Below, one piece after another: positions 35,801 through 47,800 of a stretch of DNA of 64,000 nucleotides. A model generated the notes under the pieces. That model was given only the letters and a program-made list of their open reading frames with translations. It did not search any database and had not been told where the DNA came from. How positions within the stretch are numbered: the stretch's first letter is position 1; the number at the start of each line of letters is the position of its first letter. Source of the stretch: Dipteris shenzhenensis (Eukaryota > Polypodiophyta > Polypodiopsida > Gleicheniales); NCBI GenBank assembly GCA_047967505.1, contig CM106539.1, one strand, 5' to 3'. The translations under genes and the position numbers were made by a program.

Positions 35801-38800
35801 CCTAAAAATCGCATGTGAATCAATGTGTCGTGAGTGGTGAAGGTTTTGGATCACCAATCGACGTTTAACGCTAGGCTCTTGAGGCACCTGCGCAGAACTG
35901 GTGTTCCATCATCTGCAAGTGTAATTGACGGAACCTCAGTGCAAAGGTTGATCACGCTGGCGACACCTTCACGTGGATAATTGGCGATGGCGCGACAACA
36001 GACATGAACAATAAAGGATTTTTCCGCTGACGATTCTTTGTGCGGGCACTAGGTGTTGCAAAAGGGAATAGGGCGCCGGCGTGATGCGTGACGCTGACCA
36101 GCAGCCAAGGTCTGAAACCTTAGGCTTTTGATGACATGGCAGACCTGACACGTGGCACTGACGTGGCAGGCAAGGCAGGCCTGATGGATGCTGATGTGGC
36201 AGTACACGTGGCAGCCAGCTCAGATGCTGACGTGGCAGGACATGTGAAAGGTGACGTAGTGCCCACACGTGTGATTGACACGTGTCATCCAGTTAGCTGA
36301 CCCTGGTTAGAGATCTGGTCAGAGGACAGCCTAACTAGACTGTCTAATTAACTAGACTAGACTGGTACAGTTAGCCAATTTGGTTAAGTCAGTGGCCAAG
36401 TTATAGACTAACTAATCTGTCAATGTAACCAGACCAGAACAGGACTGATCTGGTTAGTGTAACCAGTAGTTACCCATCTGGTTACTGTCAACAAAAAAAA
36501 AAAGTTGCAGAGACTGTTTCTGCTAGCAGTTTTCACCTATCTGAGAGAGTATTTACTGTCAGAAAAAGCAGAAATCAGAGATTTGCACAAGTAAAGGGAT
36601 GCGTGCCTTTGTGCTCAGGAAAAGGGAATCAGATGCATACTCAGTGCTTTTTGCAGCAGCCAGAAAAGGGGCAATATAGTTGTTGATGCTTTGGCAACTT
36701 TGTGGGTTTTTGCCTTGAGTTGACAGCCCGGTACTGGCATAGACTGTGAATGCAAGACACCTCTTGTTGAGGCAAAGGTTGCGTGCATCAGTTGCATACA
36801 CAGTGTGTGTGAGAAACTTGCAGATCTCAGATGAGTTGTGAGAAAATGGCCCAATCATCTATCAGTGGGATTCACAAGATAGGGATGCACATCCAAGACA
36901 GAGAAGTGTGCAGCAAAATCAGCAAGAATTTGAGCAGATGGTACGCACTCGTATGCAAGAGATGGAAAATCTCAGAAGGGATCCAAGAGCTCAGCATTTG
37001 TTTCAAGTAGAAACTATGCCTAATGCAGCGTATGATGTGCCAATGCCAGAGGCACACTCTCGTGTACAGCTAGAGAGAGAGAGAGATCTCATAGGGGACG
37101 GTCTCATGGCAGGAAGAGATCGAGGCATCATCACTGATCTCCCAATCCTTCACCGTCTACCTCGAGCTCGGCTTCTGTATCTTCTTCTTTATCAGAAAAA
37201 CCATCCAGGAAAAGAAGGAAACACAAGAAGTCTAGGAAGAGTAAGTCTTCCAGAGAGACCAAGGAATTCAAAGAGGGAGGTAAATCTGTCAAGTTTATGA
37301 CCTATAATGGACAATATGGTCATACAGACAAAGCACTGCAGTTCATCAGGCAGTTTGATGCTGCATTCGGTACAGAAAAGTTTTCAGAATCCTCCAAGCT
37401 AAGAATGGTCAGTTTGCACTTGACAGCAACAGCTAGTGCGTGGTGGAGTGCACAGACCACAGATGGGTCAGCCCCAAAGAGGTGGAAGGACTTCAAGAAA
37501 GCCTTCTACTAGCAGTTTATGCCTAAACAGTTTAGAGATCATGTTCTTCAAGAGTGGGACAGTTTGCATATGGATACAGGAGATATAGTGGATGTGTATA
37601 ACCAAAAGTTTTGGGATGCTTATTTGCAGGCATAGTTGCACGAAACGGCCATTTCATGGCAGGAAACGGAAACGACGAAACGAAAACGGCGTTTCGTAAA
37701 ACCTGATTTGCCCTAAACCCCCAAAATCGTGATTTCGCCGCCTGGCTCCATTTTTCACCGCCTCCCGCCCATTGCACTCCTTCTATGCATCCTTGCTGCT
37801 CTCTCCACCTTCTCTAAGCTCTCTCCATCCCTCCATCCTTTGCTCTTGGACTCTCCGTCCCGTTTTCCTCGGACCTCCATCCTTCTCTCTCCATCCTTTT
37901 CATCCTTCTCTCCATCTTCTCCATCCTGCAAGCTGCAGCTTGGCAGCCTGCTCTCCATCCCTCCATCCTCTCTTTAATCTTACCTGTAACCTCTCCATCC
38001 TCCTCCTCTCCATCCTCCTTCACTTCTACCTCTGATCCTCCAGGCTCCTTCCACCTCTCCATCCTCTTTTACCTCTGAGCTCTCCCTCCTCCTTCTACCT
38101 CTCCATCCTTTCTCACTTGTGACCTCTCCATCCTCCTCCTCACCTCTCCATCCTCCTCAATGCCAAGAGATGCTTATTGGGTCCATGTCTCCCTCCTGGA
38201 TAGTTATAAAGGAGGCGGTGGCTCCAAGAAGTGGAGATGCAACTATTGCGGCATAAGCAAAACGGGGTCTGTCACACGGGTGAAAGACCATCTAGCAGGT
38301 GTTCCCAGCAAGGATGTAGGACCTTGTGAGTTCGTGCCTACTCCAGTGAAAGGTGGCCTAACAGAATGAAAGTGTGTACGTATGGCAGCCTTGGCTGCAA
38401 AAAGTGGAGGGCAAGGGCTGCAAGATGAAGAAGAGGCTGCTGACACTGAGCCATTGGATGATGCCAGCACATTGGGTTCTGCAAAGAGAAGTAGAGGGGC
38501 ATCAACTACATTGAGCGCGGGTCCTAGTGCTACAAGAACACCCTTGCCACATGGATCAGTTAGTGTGGATGCTAGTGCGGGAAAAAGAGGATCACTGCAA
38601 AGGTCTAGCATTCAAGCACGCTTGCAAAAGCAAGCAGTGAAGGAGGCCACTAGTGAGCTCACAAAGCTCTTCATACAGTGTGCAATACCCTTTCATGTGG
38701 CGTCTAGACATTGGATGCTTTCAAGTTTCAGTTCAACTTGTGTGTTCGAGCTTTCTTGTGTATGCACTCTTGCTCACTTGTGTTCACAACTTGTCTCCAC

Positions 38801-41800
38801 TTTGTTCCTACATTTGGTATCAAAGTGCTTCCGATCTATTCAGCTCCTGCGAGCTTCCCTCCCCCCCCACCGCTATCGCTACCTCCCCTCCCTAGCCCCC
38901 CCCTCTCGCCGCGACCACCCCCGCCCCCTGCCTCTTCGCCCTCGCCCCCCCGCCCGCCCTCCCCCTCACCCGCCGCCTCGCTCACCCGCCTCCCATCCCC
39001 CGCCCCCTGCCTCTCCGCCCTCGCCCCCCGCCCGCCCTCCCCCTCGCTCACCCGCCTCGCTCACCCGACCCCCTCGCTCACCCGACCCCCTCGCTCACCC
39101 GCCTCCCATCCCGCTCCCCCCGTCCCCCGCGCCTCCGCCTGCCCCCACTCCGCCCCATTCCGCCCCCCCCCGCCTCCATTCCGCTCCCCCCCGCCTCCAT
39201 TCCGCTCCACCCCCCATTCCGCCCCCCCCCGCCTCCACTCCGCTCCCCCGCCCTCCGCTTCACCCCTCCACCCCCGCCACACCAACCCCGCCCCCCCGCC
39301 CTTCCGCGCCCCCCGCCTTCCCCGCACCCTTCACCCCGCCCCGCCCCGACCCCCCCGCCCCCTCACTTCGCCTCGCCCGCCCTTCTGCTCCACTTCTCCA
39401 CCCCGCCTCCACCCTCCGCCTCCGCAACCATCCCCTCCACACCCAGGCGCCACCCTCCCGCTTCGTCTCCCCTTTTGGGGTGGCAGCCTGTTTTTCATCG
39501 GAAGCTTGCAGTTAGTCTTGGCGGTATGGCGGCCCCCTGCTCGGATCCGGAGGCCCAGTCGGACCCTCCCTCTCCAGATGCCTACCGTGTTATCCTGACA
39601 GAGCAACAATCATCTCGTGTTCAGGAGGTTGCCATTGACTTTGCCCGTACCTCTGTTTACGGTAGAGTCATTGGACACTCTCCCTCCAGATCAGCCATCA
39701 GGGACTGGCTCCAGTCCACACTCCTGCTAGAGGATGGCCATATTGAGGAGGTGGCCCTTATGGGAAGGGGCATCTTCTGGCTCAAACTCTCCAATGAGAA
39801 AGCTGCGAGCAACCTGATTGCCGGTTCCCCCACATCGGTGGATGGAAAGATTATCATGATAGTCCCGTGGTACCGTGGATTCAGCGCAGCAGATTTTGAT
39901 GTTCGGTTCCGTATACCTCGCCACCCAGTGACACTAGTTTTTCCAGGTCTTGCTGCTGAGTTGCAGCCGATTGTCAGGGACTTGGGCTCCCATTTTGGAT
40001 GGGTTATGCACGACACTTTCGCCGACGCGGTGACCACGGCAGGAGCCCCCCGAGTCCGTGTGGCTGTGGCAGATCCTACGACTCTCCCTGCAGTGACCGA
40101 GATTGTGACAGATGCCGGCAGCATCACCCAGAGCATGATAGTCACCGGACAGCCAGGTCAGTGCCTGAGGTGCCACGGCTTTGGGCACTTGGCGGCTGCT
40201 TGCCCACGCTTCGCCAGCTCATCTCGACCCCCCCCCGCCCCCGCCCCCGCCTCCTCCGCCCCCGCCCCCCCCGGACAGCCACGTCAGGAGGAGCCGAGGC
40301 AGTCGGAGCCCGGTCCAGAGTTAGTGGGTGGTTGGACCGAGGTTAGAAGGAAAAGAGGAAAGAACAAGAAGATCTCGGATAAAGGCAAGGAGGCAGAGGT
40401 TACCCTTCCTGCAGCAGCACCCCAGAGACCTGACAGGCAGCCGGCCCAGGGACCTGGGAGAGCTTCTTCGTCGACGGCAGCCCGCCCTTCACAGCCTCAG
40501 ATCCCCCTCTCTCCCGCTCCCCCGCCCCTTTCCACTCAGTCCCAGCCCCTTCCCCAGTTTCCCCTCCCTTCGCCCGACCCGCAGCCTCAGCCCCCGTCTC
40601 TTCCTCCTCAGTCTCCTCCTCCTCCCTCTCAGCCCCAGCTCCAGAGGCATCCCCATCCCCCCCCTCCCTCCGTTCCCCTCGACTCCTCTATAGTGTTAGC
40701 TGCACCTTCGGCTTCCCAGCCGAGGGCAGCCCCCGCTCCGCCTCCTCCACCTTCTCCGCCAGTCACCTCCGTGGAGTCCGAGTCACCTACCCCTCAGCCT
40801 CCTCCCCCTCCCCCCCCGCTGGCAGGACACCCGGAGTCTACTCCACCACTGGAGCAGGCTTCCATGGCCGCTAGCCCCTCAGTGGCAGACTCTGATGGGT
40901 CTCAGCTTCAGGAGAGAGAGCTTCCTCGAGACTTTTACAGATCTGGCCCCTGGGACTACTTGGACGTGGCCGACCTTGGGACCTTCCCGGCTTATCTCGA
41001 CATCAGTATCTTCCTGCTCCGCAAAGGGGCAGATGGGAAGATTGTCGCCTTGGCCCCTAGGGATGGCCCTAGCTTCGCCTTCACGTTCCTCAGCGATGGC
41101 ACCGAGACCTGGACAGACGACTCGGTTTGGGAGGCGCTCAGAGAGCAGACACACGCCCAGGTCTGTTCCTGGATAGGCCCGTCCGGTGGGCAGCTTCTCG
41201 AGACTCAGTGGTCCGAGGGCGATGTGCGCCTGCGGTGGCGTTGCGCCGCCAAACGCTTCCGACTGATTGTGATCCTCAGACCTACCCTGTCATGGCCTCT
41301 CCCCCAGGATGTCAGAGCTTGGTCCCATCAAAAACTCCGAACCTTCTATGGGATGACCACTTCAGAGATCTCGAGCTGGCTCGAGAAAGCATTTGTTCAT
41401 GGCACCAAAGGCCTCTCGCCTTTGCTGAAGGTGTTGAAGGACGGGCAGGACGACCCCATCTCCCCCTCCAAACCTTCTCATAAGCGACAGCGCCTCCATT
41501 CCGACATGTCTGATTCTTCATCGACTTCGACCGCGAGCAGACAGTTGTTCGCAGCCCCCCATCCCTCTCCATGAGCCTACACCTCGGATCCTGGAATGTG
41601 AACGGGTTTCACTCTTCTGGCACCCGTGGTCCCAGGAAGCTCATTTTGCGACAAGAACTTCAGCCTGCAGTGATTGGTCATTTGGATGTACTTCTGCTCC
41701 AGGAGCACAAGCTCTCTGCGGCTCATTCCCGTAGCTGCGGGAAGGTTCTCCCTGGACGTTCCTACACTTACTGGGAGCCCTCAATCGGCGCACAGGGAAG

Positions 41801-44800
41801 GAGTGGGGGTGTCTGTACCTCCGTGTGCGAGCAGTTAGCCCAAGGAGTTTTCGGTCATGGCACGTTGATCCCAGGCCGAGCCCTTTGGGTAGGCCTGGAT
41901 TTGGAGGGATCCAAAATTGGAATACTCAACATTTATGCTCCTACAGACCTCCGATGCAGAGCCACCTTCTGGAGGACACTTACAGGGATTCTTCCAGACA
42001 TGGATTCCTGGATTGTTGGAGGTGACTTCAACAATCTGGAGACCTTGGAGGACCAGCAGGGCAGAGGTCCGGAGTTCACAGGTATGGCTCAGGCAGAGGA
42101 GTCAGCTTGGGACTCCTTCATCTTCGCGACAGGAGGTAGGGACAGTTGGAGAGACCCGTCCTTCCGGCGTTGGCACGGGAGCCTGGACTTCTCTTGGGGC
42201 TTCCGCAGGGAAGGAGGCAGACTCCTGGAGAGGCTTGATAGATTTTATGTCAGTGATTGGGCCATCAGTAGAGGCGGTCAGGCGGGTATAGTTCCAGAGA
42301 CGACACTTTCCGACCATGCGCCGGTGCTCCTTTCATTAGATTCGGCAGCCCAGACCCTTCCCCCCCGGTCATGCAGGATTCCCGACTCCATTTTCTCGAG
42401 GGAGGACGTGCGCAGCAGTATTTGCAGTCTTTGGGACAGAGACTGGGGGGAGTGCACGGATTTGGTGGACTCACTTGCGCAGGCTCTGTAGGAGTCCAGC
42501 CAGATCTGCCAGCTAGCAGCCCTACAGGTTCGACAGGATTGGTGGAGAAGAGAGAGAGCTCTTCGGAGGGACCTCGCCTCCATTCAGCGACTCCAGCAGG
42601 CTTCCCCGGGCTCGGAGGAGCTTCGGATCCAGGCCCTTCGAGCCAGAGCCCTCCTGGAGGAGACACTCCAGCGCCGCTCAGAGTTTTCCTATCACGCCTC
42701 TCTCTCCTTCTGGGCCCGGAAGGGTGACCGCGGATGTGCAGGGAGTTCTTCAGGACGCATGGCCAGAGAGCTGCAGGTGATCAGCTTCGGAGTCTCAGGA
42801 CAGCGGATGGTCACATCGTTACGGATCCGGGGGAGGTCCTGGGGTTGGCCACTGACTTCTACAGGACCCTCTTCCAGCAGGAGCCGCTTGCCCCTCGTGC
42901 TAGTCGTGCCCGTGAGGAGGTGTGGAGGCACATTCCATCCCTGGTCCAGCCTAGCATGCAGGCGACGTTGTTGGCGCCGTTTACCTCGGATGAGATGCTG
43001 GAGGCCTTGATGGCTATCGACGGACAGAAATGCCCAGGAGAGGATGGACTACCCCGAGCATTCTTCACCTCCTGCTGGGACCAGATCCATCAGCCCCTCC
43101 TTGCAGCTCTGCAGGGGATTTTCAGCAGCAGTCAGATGCCAGAGAGCCTCTCTTTGGGACTGATTTGCCTCATCCCGAAGGGAGGAGATAGACAGGAGAT
43201 CCGCCAGTGGCATCCGATCACTCTCCTTACCACCGCCTACAAAATCCTCGCCAAGATGATCAGTGCCAAAGTTCGGCCTCTACTCCCAGACCTCATTCAT
43301 GACACTCAGACAGGCTTTGTCCAGGATCGCAGTATCCTGGATAATGTCTTCACCTTTTCAGAGGCGGCGGAGTGGGCTCAGCACAGTGGATCACACCTTG
43401 CCATTCTACTTCTCGACTTCGAGAAGGCCTACGATCGCGTGGACTGGTCCTTTTTGGAGGGGACTCTGGAGCGGCTAGGTTTCCCGGCAGGTTGGATTCA
43501 GGGTATCTCAGCTTTGTACAGGACAGCGTCTAGCAGGGTCATCATTGGAGGCAGGATGGGTGAGCGCTTTAGCTTGGAGAGATCAGTGTGTCAGGGCTGC
43601 CCCCTTGCTCCTTACCTGTTTCTTTTCTTCGCCGAGGCCATGACTTACTACCTTCGGGCGAGGTCTACCGGGATCAGGGGTGTTCGCCTTCCACTTCGGG
43701 AGGACACAGAGCTTCTGGACTCGGAGTATGCAGATGATACAGCCCTTTATGTCCAGGACGATGAGAGGATGCTAGAGAGGGTGCGGATGGCCCTGGAGGT
43801 CTTCTGCTCGGCCGCTGGTGCGAAAATCAACTGGAACAAGTCAGTTGGTTTTCTCACAGACCCTGGGGCGTGTTCTCAGTGGGGGCGATTTTTGGGTTTC
43901 AGATGGATTCCACGGGGACAGACAGCTAGATACCTTGGCTTCCAGGTTGGCCTAGACATCACGCCAGCTCAGCAGTTTCTCCCGGTGCTAGACTCCATCC
44001 ACGGAAGCTGGCTTTCTGGAGCACTGCTAAGCTGTCTCTCGCAGGTCGTGCCCTGGTAGTTAACCAGGTCCTCCTAGCCACGGCTTGGTATGTGGCTTCC
44101 TGCTGGTGCTTCTCGAGATCCAGCGTAGCACAGCTCAGGAGGTTGGTTCGGAACTTCCTTTGGTCTGGGGAGGATGGTCTTAGAGATACCAGAGCCAGGG
44201 TTGCTTGGCAGACAGTCATTCTTCCGTAGGCTGAGGGTGGCCTGGGGGTTATCGATCCAGAGCTTCAGAGTCAGGCCTTGTTAGGCAAGCTTGTCATCCG
44301 CGGTTTGACCCCGGGGGGGCAGACGTGGAAGATGTTACTTCAGCAGGGAGTCGGCTCTTGTGTCCCGCGCCGAGGTGGAGAGTGGCTACCGTCCCTCCGG
44401 TGGATCTTCACTTCCGCCCCGCTCACTCAGCCCCGTTCCCCACTCGTTCGTAGCCTCCTCATGGTTTGGAGGCGGCTCCGTCTCAGTCTCATTCAGTCCC
44501 AGCCCAGCTGTCAGGAGGAGATCGATCGCCAACCGCTCGTCTGGAATGGTCAGGTCAGAGACGCCGAGGGCCTTCAGTTGGGGGAGAGATCACATATCAG
44601 GTGGGACGGCTGGATGAGGGGGCCAGCCCGGTCCCTTCGAGTTTGGAGGGATACGTACAGACATTTGAAGATGGCCGATCTTGCAGACGCAACTGGAGGT
44701 GCACGCGGAGTCCAGGCGAGACGCACGGAGATCGACGGTGCGATCCCAGCTGCTTGGTTGGTTCTACCTGAGCCTCAGGTCCTCATGCCTGGTGACACCC

Positions 44801-47800
44801 GCTGGCTGGGACAGTTCACCCCCCGTGGCATCCCACTGGTGGTCGCAGGACGTATGGATGACTCCTTTATCTCCTTCGCGGTTTCAGGGGATGGACGACT
44901 AAGGAGAGAGGATGCGCTCATCGACCCCCTACTCCCGTGGCAGAGGGTTAGGGTCGTAGGCCTTTTGGGGAAGGTCTGGCGTACCAACCCTAGTATCGAG
45001 CAAGACCAGTTGCAGCTTTGGCGTCTTTGGCTCTGGGAGGGGCGGGCCTTGTCAGAGCTTGAGTGGGACCCAGGAGAGTGGTGGTGGCCAGAGATTGTGA
45101 CAGGATAGGGGCCGACTTCCTTCTTCGCCTACAGCACGACTCTGGGCAGGCGAGTTCTCGGGAGGATGCAGAGCCGCCCCCCCACCCAGCGACCCAGCTG
45201 GTACGCACAGGGTATTTCCAGGTTCTTTTTGCAGGCATTCTGGAAGGCCTTGTGGGAGAGCTGGCGGCCGCGGAAGATCTCATACTTCCTGTGGCTTCTT
45301 GCCCACAAAGGTCTTCCAGTGGGGAGCTGGTTGAGGCAGATAGGCCAGGACGGATGCTGTCAGATTTGCCATGCGGATGAGGAGTCACCAAAACACTGCC
45401 TGTGGAGCTGCACGCGCGCCCAGGAAGTGTGGAGGTGGACTTTCGGGCTTCTTACTCGCGCAGCACCAGAGCTAGGAGTGATCACTTGAGGCGCGTTCTG
45501 TTGGTGCAGCACCGCACCTGGTCTTCATCACTTATTCGAGGCATGCCAGCAGGACCCCACTTTCCTTATCACACAGGGGACGTGGGGGCCGCTCGAGGGT
45601 ATCCCACAGCACCTAGCAGAGGCTGATACAGGAGTTCGGGAGAGGCAGCCAGTCTGGGAGATTATCAGCAGCATTACAGGATGGCACATCTGGACCTCGC
45701 GTTGCGCGCAGATCCTCGGTGGCACCTCCTTATCGACTGCCCAGATCATGGCGGAGATTTGGAGTGAGATTATTCATACCCTCAGAGGCCAGTGGGACCA
45801 GATTCAGGGAGACTCCCGGGCTGGTCAGGAGAAGCGGAGATGCTTCCTCCGGGCTTGGGACACACAGGGCCTCTTCTTCGAGCAAACTACGCAGGGCCTT
45901 CGGTGGCACTACTCACCACCCCGATGGCTGTTCATTCACACTCAGCATATCCCTCCGTGAGAGTATGATTTATTATGCTACCTTTTAGGGCTGCGTCCGG
46001 TTTGTGAACGCAGCCCGTCAGCTATAAGCTGACCTCTTGTATCTTGTTCTCGAAGAAATATAATTAGCACTGTTTTTTCGGCAAAAAAAAATAAAGTACT
46101 TCAAACTTCTAAATTTCAGATTCTTGTAATGCCAAACTTGTTAGTCACGATACATGTTGATTTCAGATTATTGAAGCATCATTCAAGAATTTAGAATCAT
46201 AGAGGCATGAATGATGCATTGATGCTTGAAGGCTGAAGCTTCAAGTATAGGTAATTGTATTATGTATGATTTGCACTCCATTGATAATTATATTATGTAT
46301 AAAAAATAAATTTTTATACATAAATTGTATCATATTGCCGTTTCTTCCGTTTCCGTTTTGGCGGGGCCCGAAAACTCCATTTCTTCCGTTTCCGTTTCGG
46401 CTGGTAACTATGTTTGCAGGTTGCACCTTTCAAAAAGATCTCTAAAGGAACCCAAATGAGAAAGTACAGAGCAGGTCTCAGTCCAAGCATTCAGGCAGTA
46501 GTGAATGCTTTGGGGGCAAAGAACATTCAAGACCTTATGCATTCAGCTTCAGTAGCTAGTCTTGTTACAAGATCCATCCACGGTACTATCCTTGCATGCA
46601 GGACGTGCTGAAAGAAAGAAAATTGATGTTTCAAAATCAGAAAAGAAAGAGTATCCCAAAGTTGAAAAGAAAGGGTTTCAGCCTCAGAAGCCGAGAGGTA
46701 CTCAGTTTTCAAAGTCATATAAAGGCAAATCCCTATTCACTCCTGAGCAAATAGCTGAATTCCGTAGAGATGGGAAATGCTTTAAGTGTGGGAAAGAGGG
46801 TCATATGGCTGCCCAGTGCCCTGAGAAGCCTTCGGGTTCTAAAGAGCAGAAAAAGCCACAAGTACCACTGAGGGCGATGGTGGGAGCAGTCCCAGATGTT
46901 TTGGGGAGTACCTCAGACCCAAAGGAAAAAGAGCTTTTGCTATCATGGGGAAAGATAAGAGATCAGCAAGCATTAATCCTATTTGATCCAGGGTCTACAG
47001 ACAATTTCATATCTGAAAATTTAGCCCTAAGATTAGGGATAAAAATTGAAGAGCCAGGCAGAGCTCTTGATGCTGATCAAATGTTCCAAGGGAATCCAGT
47101 GCAAGTTGCTCCTTTGATTGGAAAGCTTCATGTCCATGTGCAGAGCTATGTAGATCAGGAGGACTTCTTATCTCTCCTCTCAAGCAGCATGATGTTGTAC
47201 TTGGTACACCGTGGTTCCATCGAAAGGACGTAACGATATAATACCCATAGAGGGTGCTGAGTTTTGTCCATAGGGGGAAAAACCAGCGTTTAGTTGCCAG
47301 GAATAAAGGGGAGACTATCCCCATTGTATCTGAGGTTACATGTGGTAAAGCAATAAAGTCTGAAATTTCCGCGTGCATGGTTTTTGTAAAAGAAAAAGAG
47401 AATGATATGCATGCTGAAATGAATGATGCAGACAAAGATAAATTTCAGTTTCTTGGAAACTTTAAAGATTGCTTTTCCGATGCTTTGCCACGGGAGTTAC
47501 CCCCAAAGAGACCAGAGGATCATCATATAGAGTTAATGCCTCGTAGTGAGCCACCAAATAGACCACCTTATAGAGTCAGTGCAACTCAGAGAGAGGAGAT
47601 TATGGCTCAGGTGCAGGACTTGCTGTCCAGAGGGTTGATTCAGCCCAGCTCGTCTCCTTTTTGCTCACCAATACTTCTAAGTTCTAGTACAGAAGAAAGA
47701 TGGTTCTTTTCGAATGTGAATTGATTATCGTGCATTGAATAAGATGACCATCAAAAATAGATTTCCGATACCACGCATAGATGATGTGCTTGACCAGCTC

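Larger units (their letters stand above)
38745..46090 (+). mobile_element. GC-rich L1-type LINE (LINE-B) with intact ORF1
   Basis: Comparison with hAT copy A places the insertion: hAT sequence stops after acttgtgtg (38744) and resumes at taaagtacttc (46090). The 3' end carries the tail gcaaaaaaaaa (46080-46089). The leader (38745-39525) is extremely C-rich on the plus strand. ORF1 (39526-41574) is open. ORF2 (41571-45960) overlaps it at ATGA and has few defects. A clean target duplication is not seen; about seven bases of target appear to be lost. Its GC content contrasts sharply with all neighbours. Confidence 0.93.
37631..46412 (+). mobile_element. hAT transposon, copy B: internally deleted and carrying a LINE
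   Basis: The ends CATAGTTGC and GTAACTATG match copy A. The 8-bp target duplication tttgcagg is perfect (37623-37630 and 46413-46420) and lies in gypsy gag. After the BED exon, identity to copy A breaks at 38700 and resumes at about 38707 with sequence equivalent to copy A near 30972, so about 2.1 kb of transposase (copy A 30973-33093) is missing. LINE-B then interrupts the 3' terminal region at 38745, and hAT sequence resumes at about 46091. Copy B is a Ds-like non-autonomous derivative. Confidence 0.92.

Noticed and set aside
38382-39515. Long proline-rich frame running from hAT copy B into C-rich DNA
   Set aside because: It is a chance fusion of the truncated hAT exon with the C-rich LINE-B leader. 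The Pro/Ala/Arg composition and several overlapping long frames on both strands are compositional artefacts.
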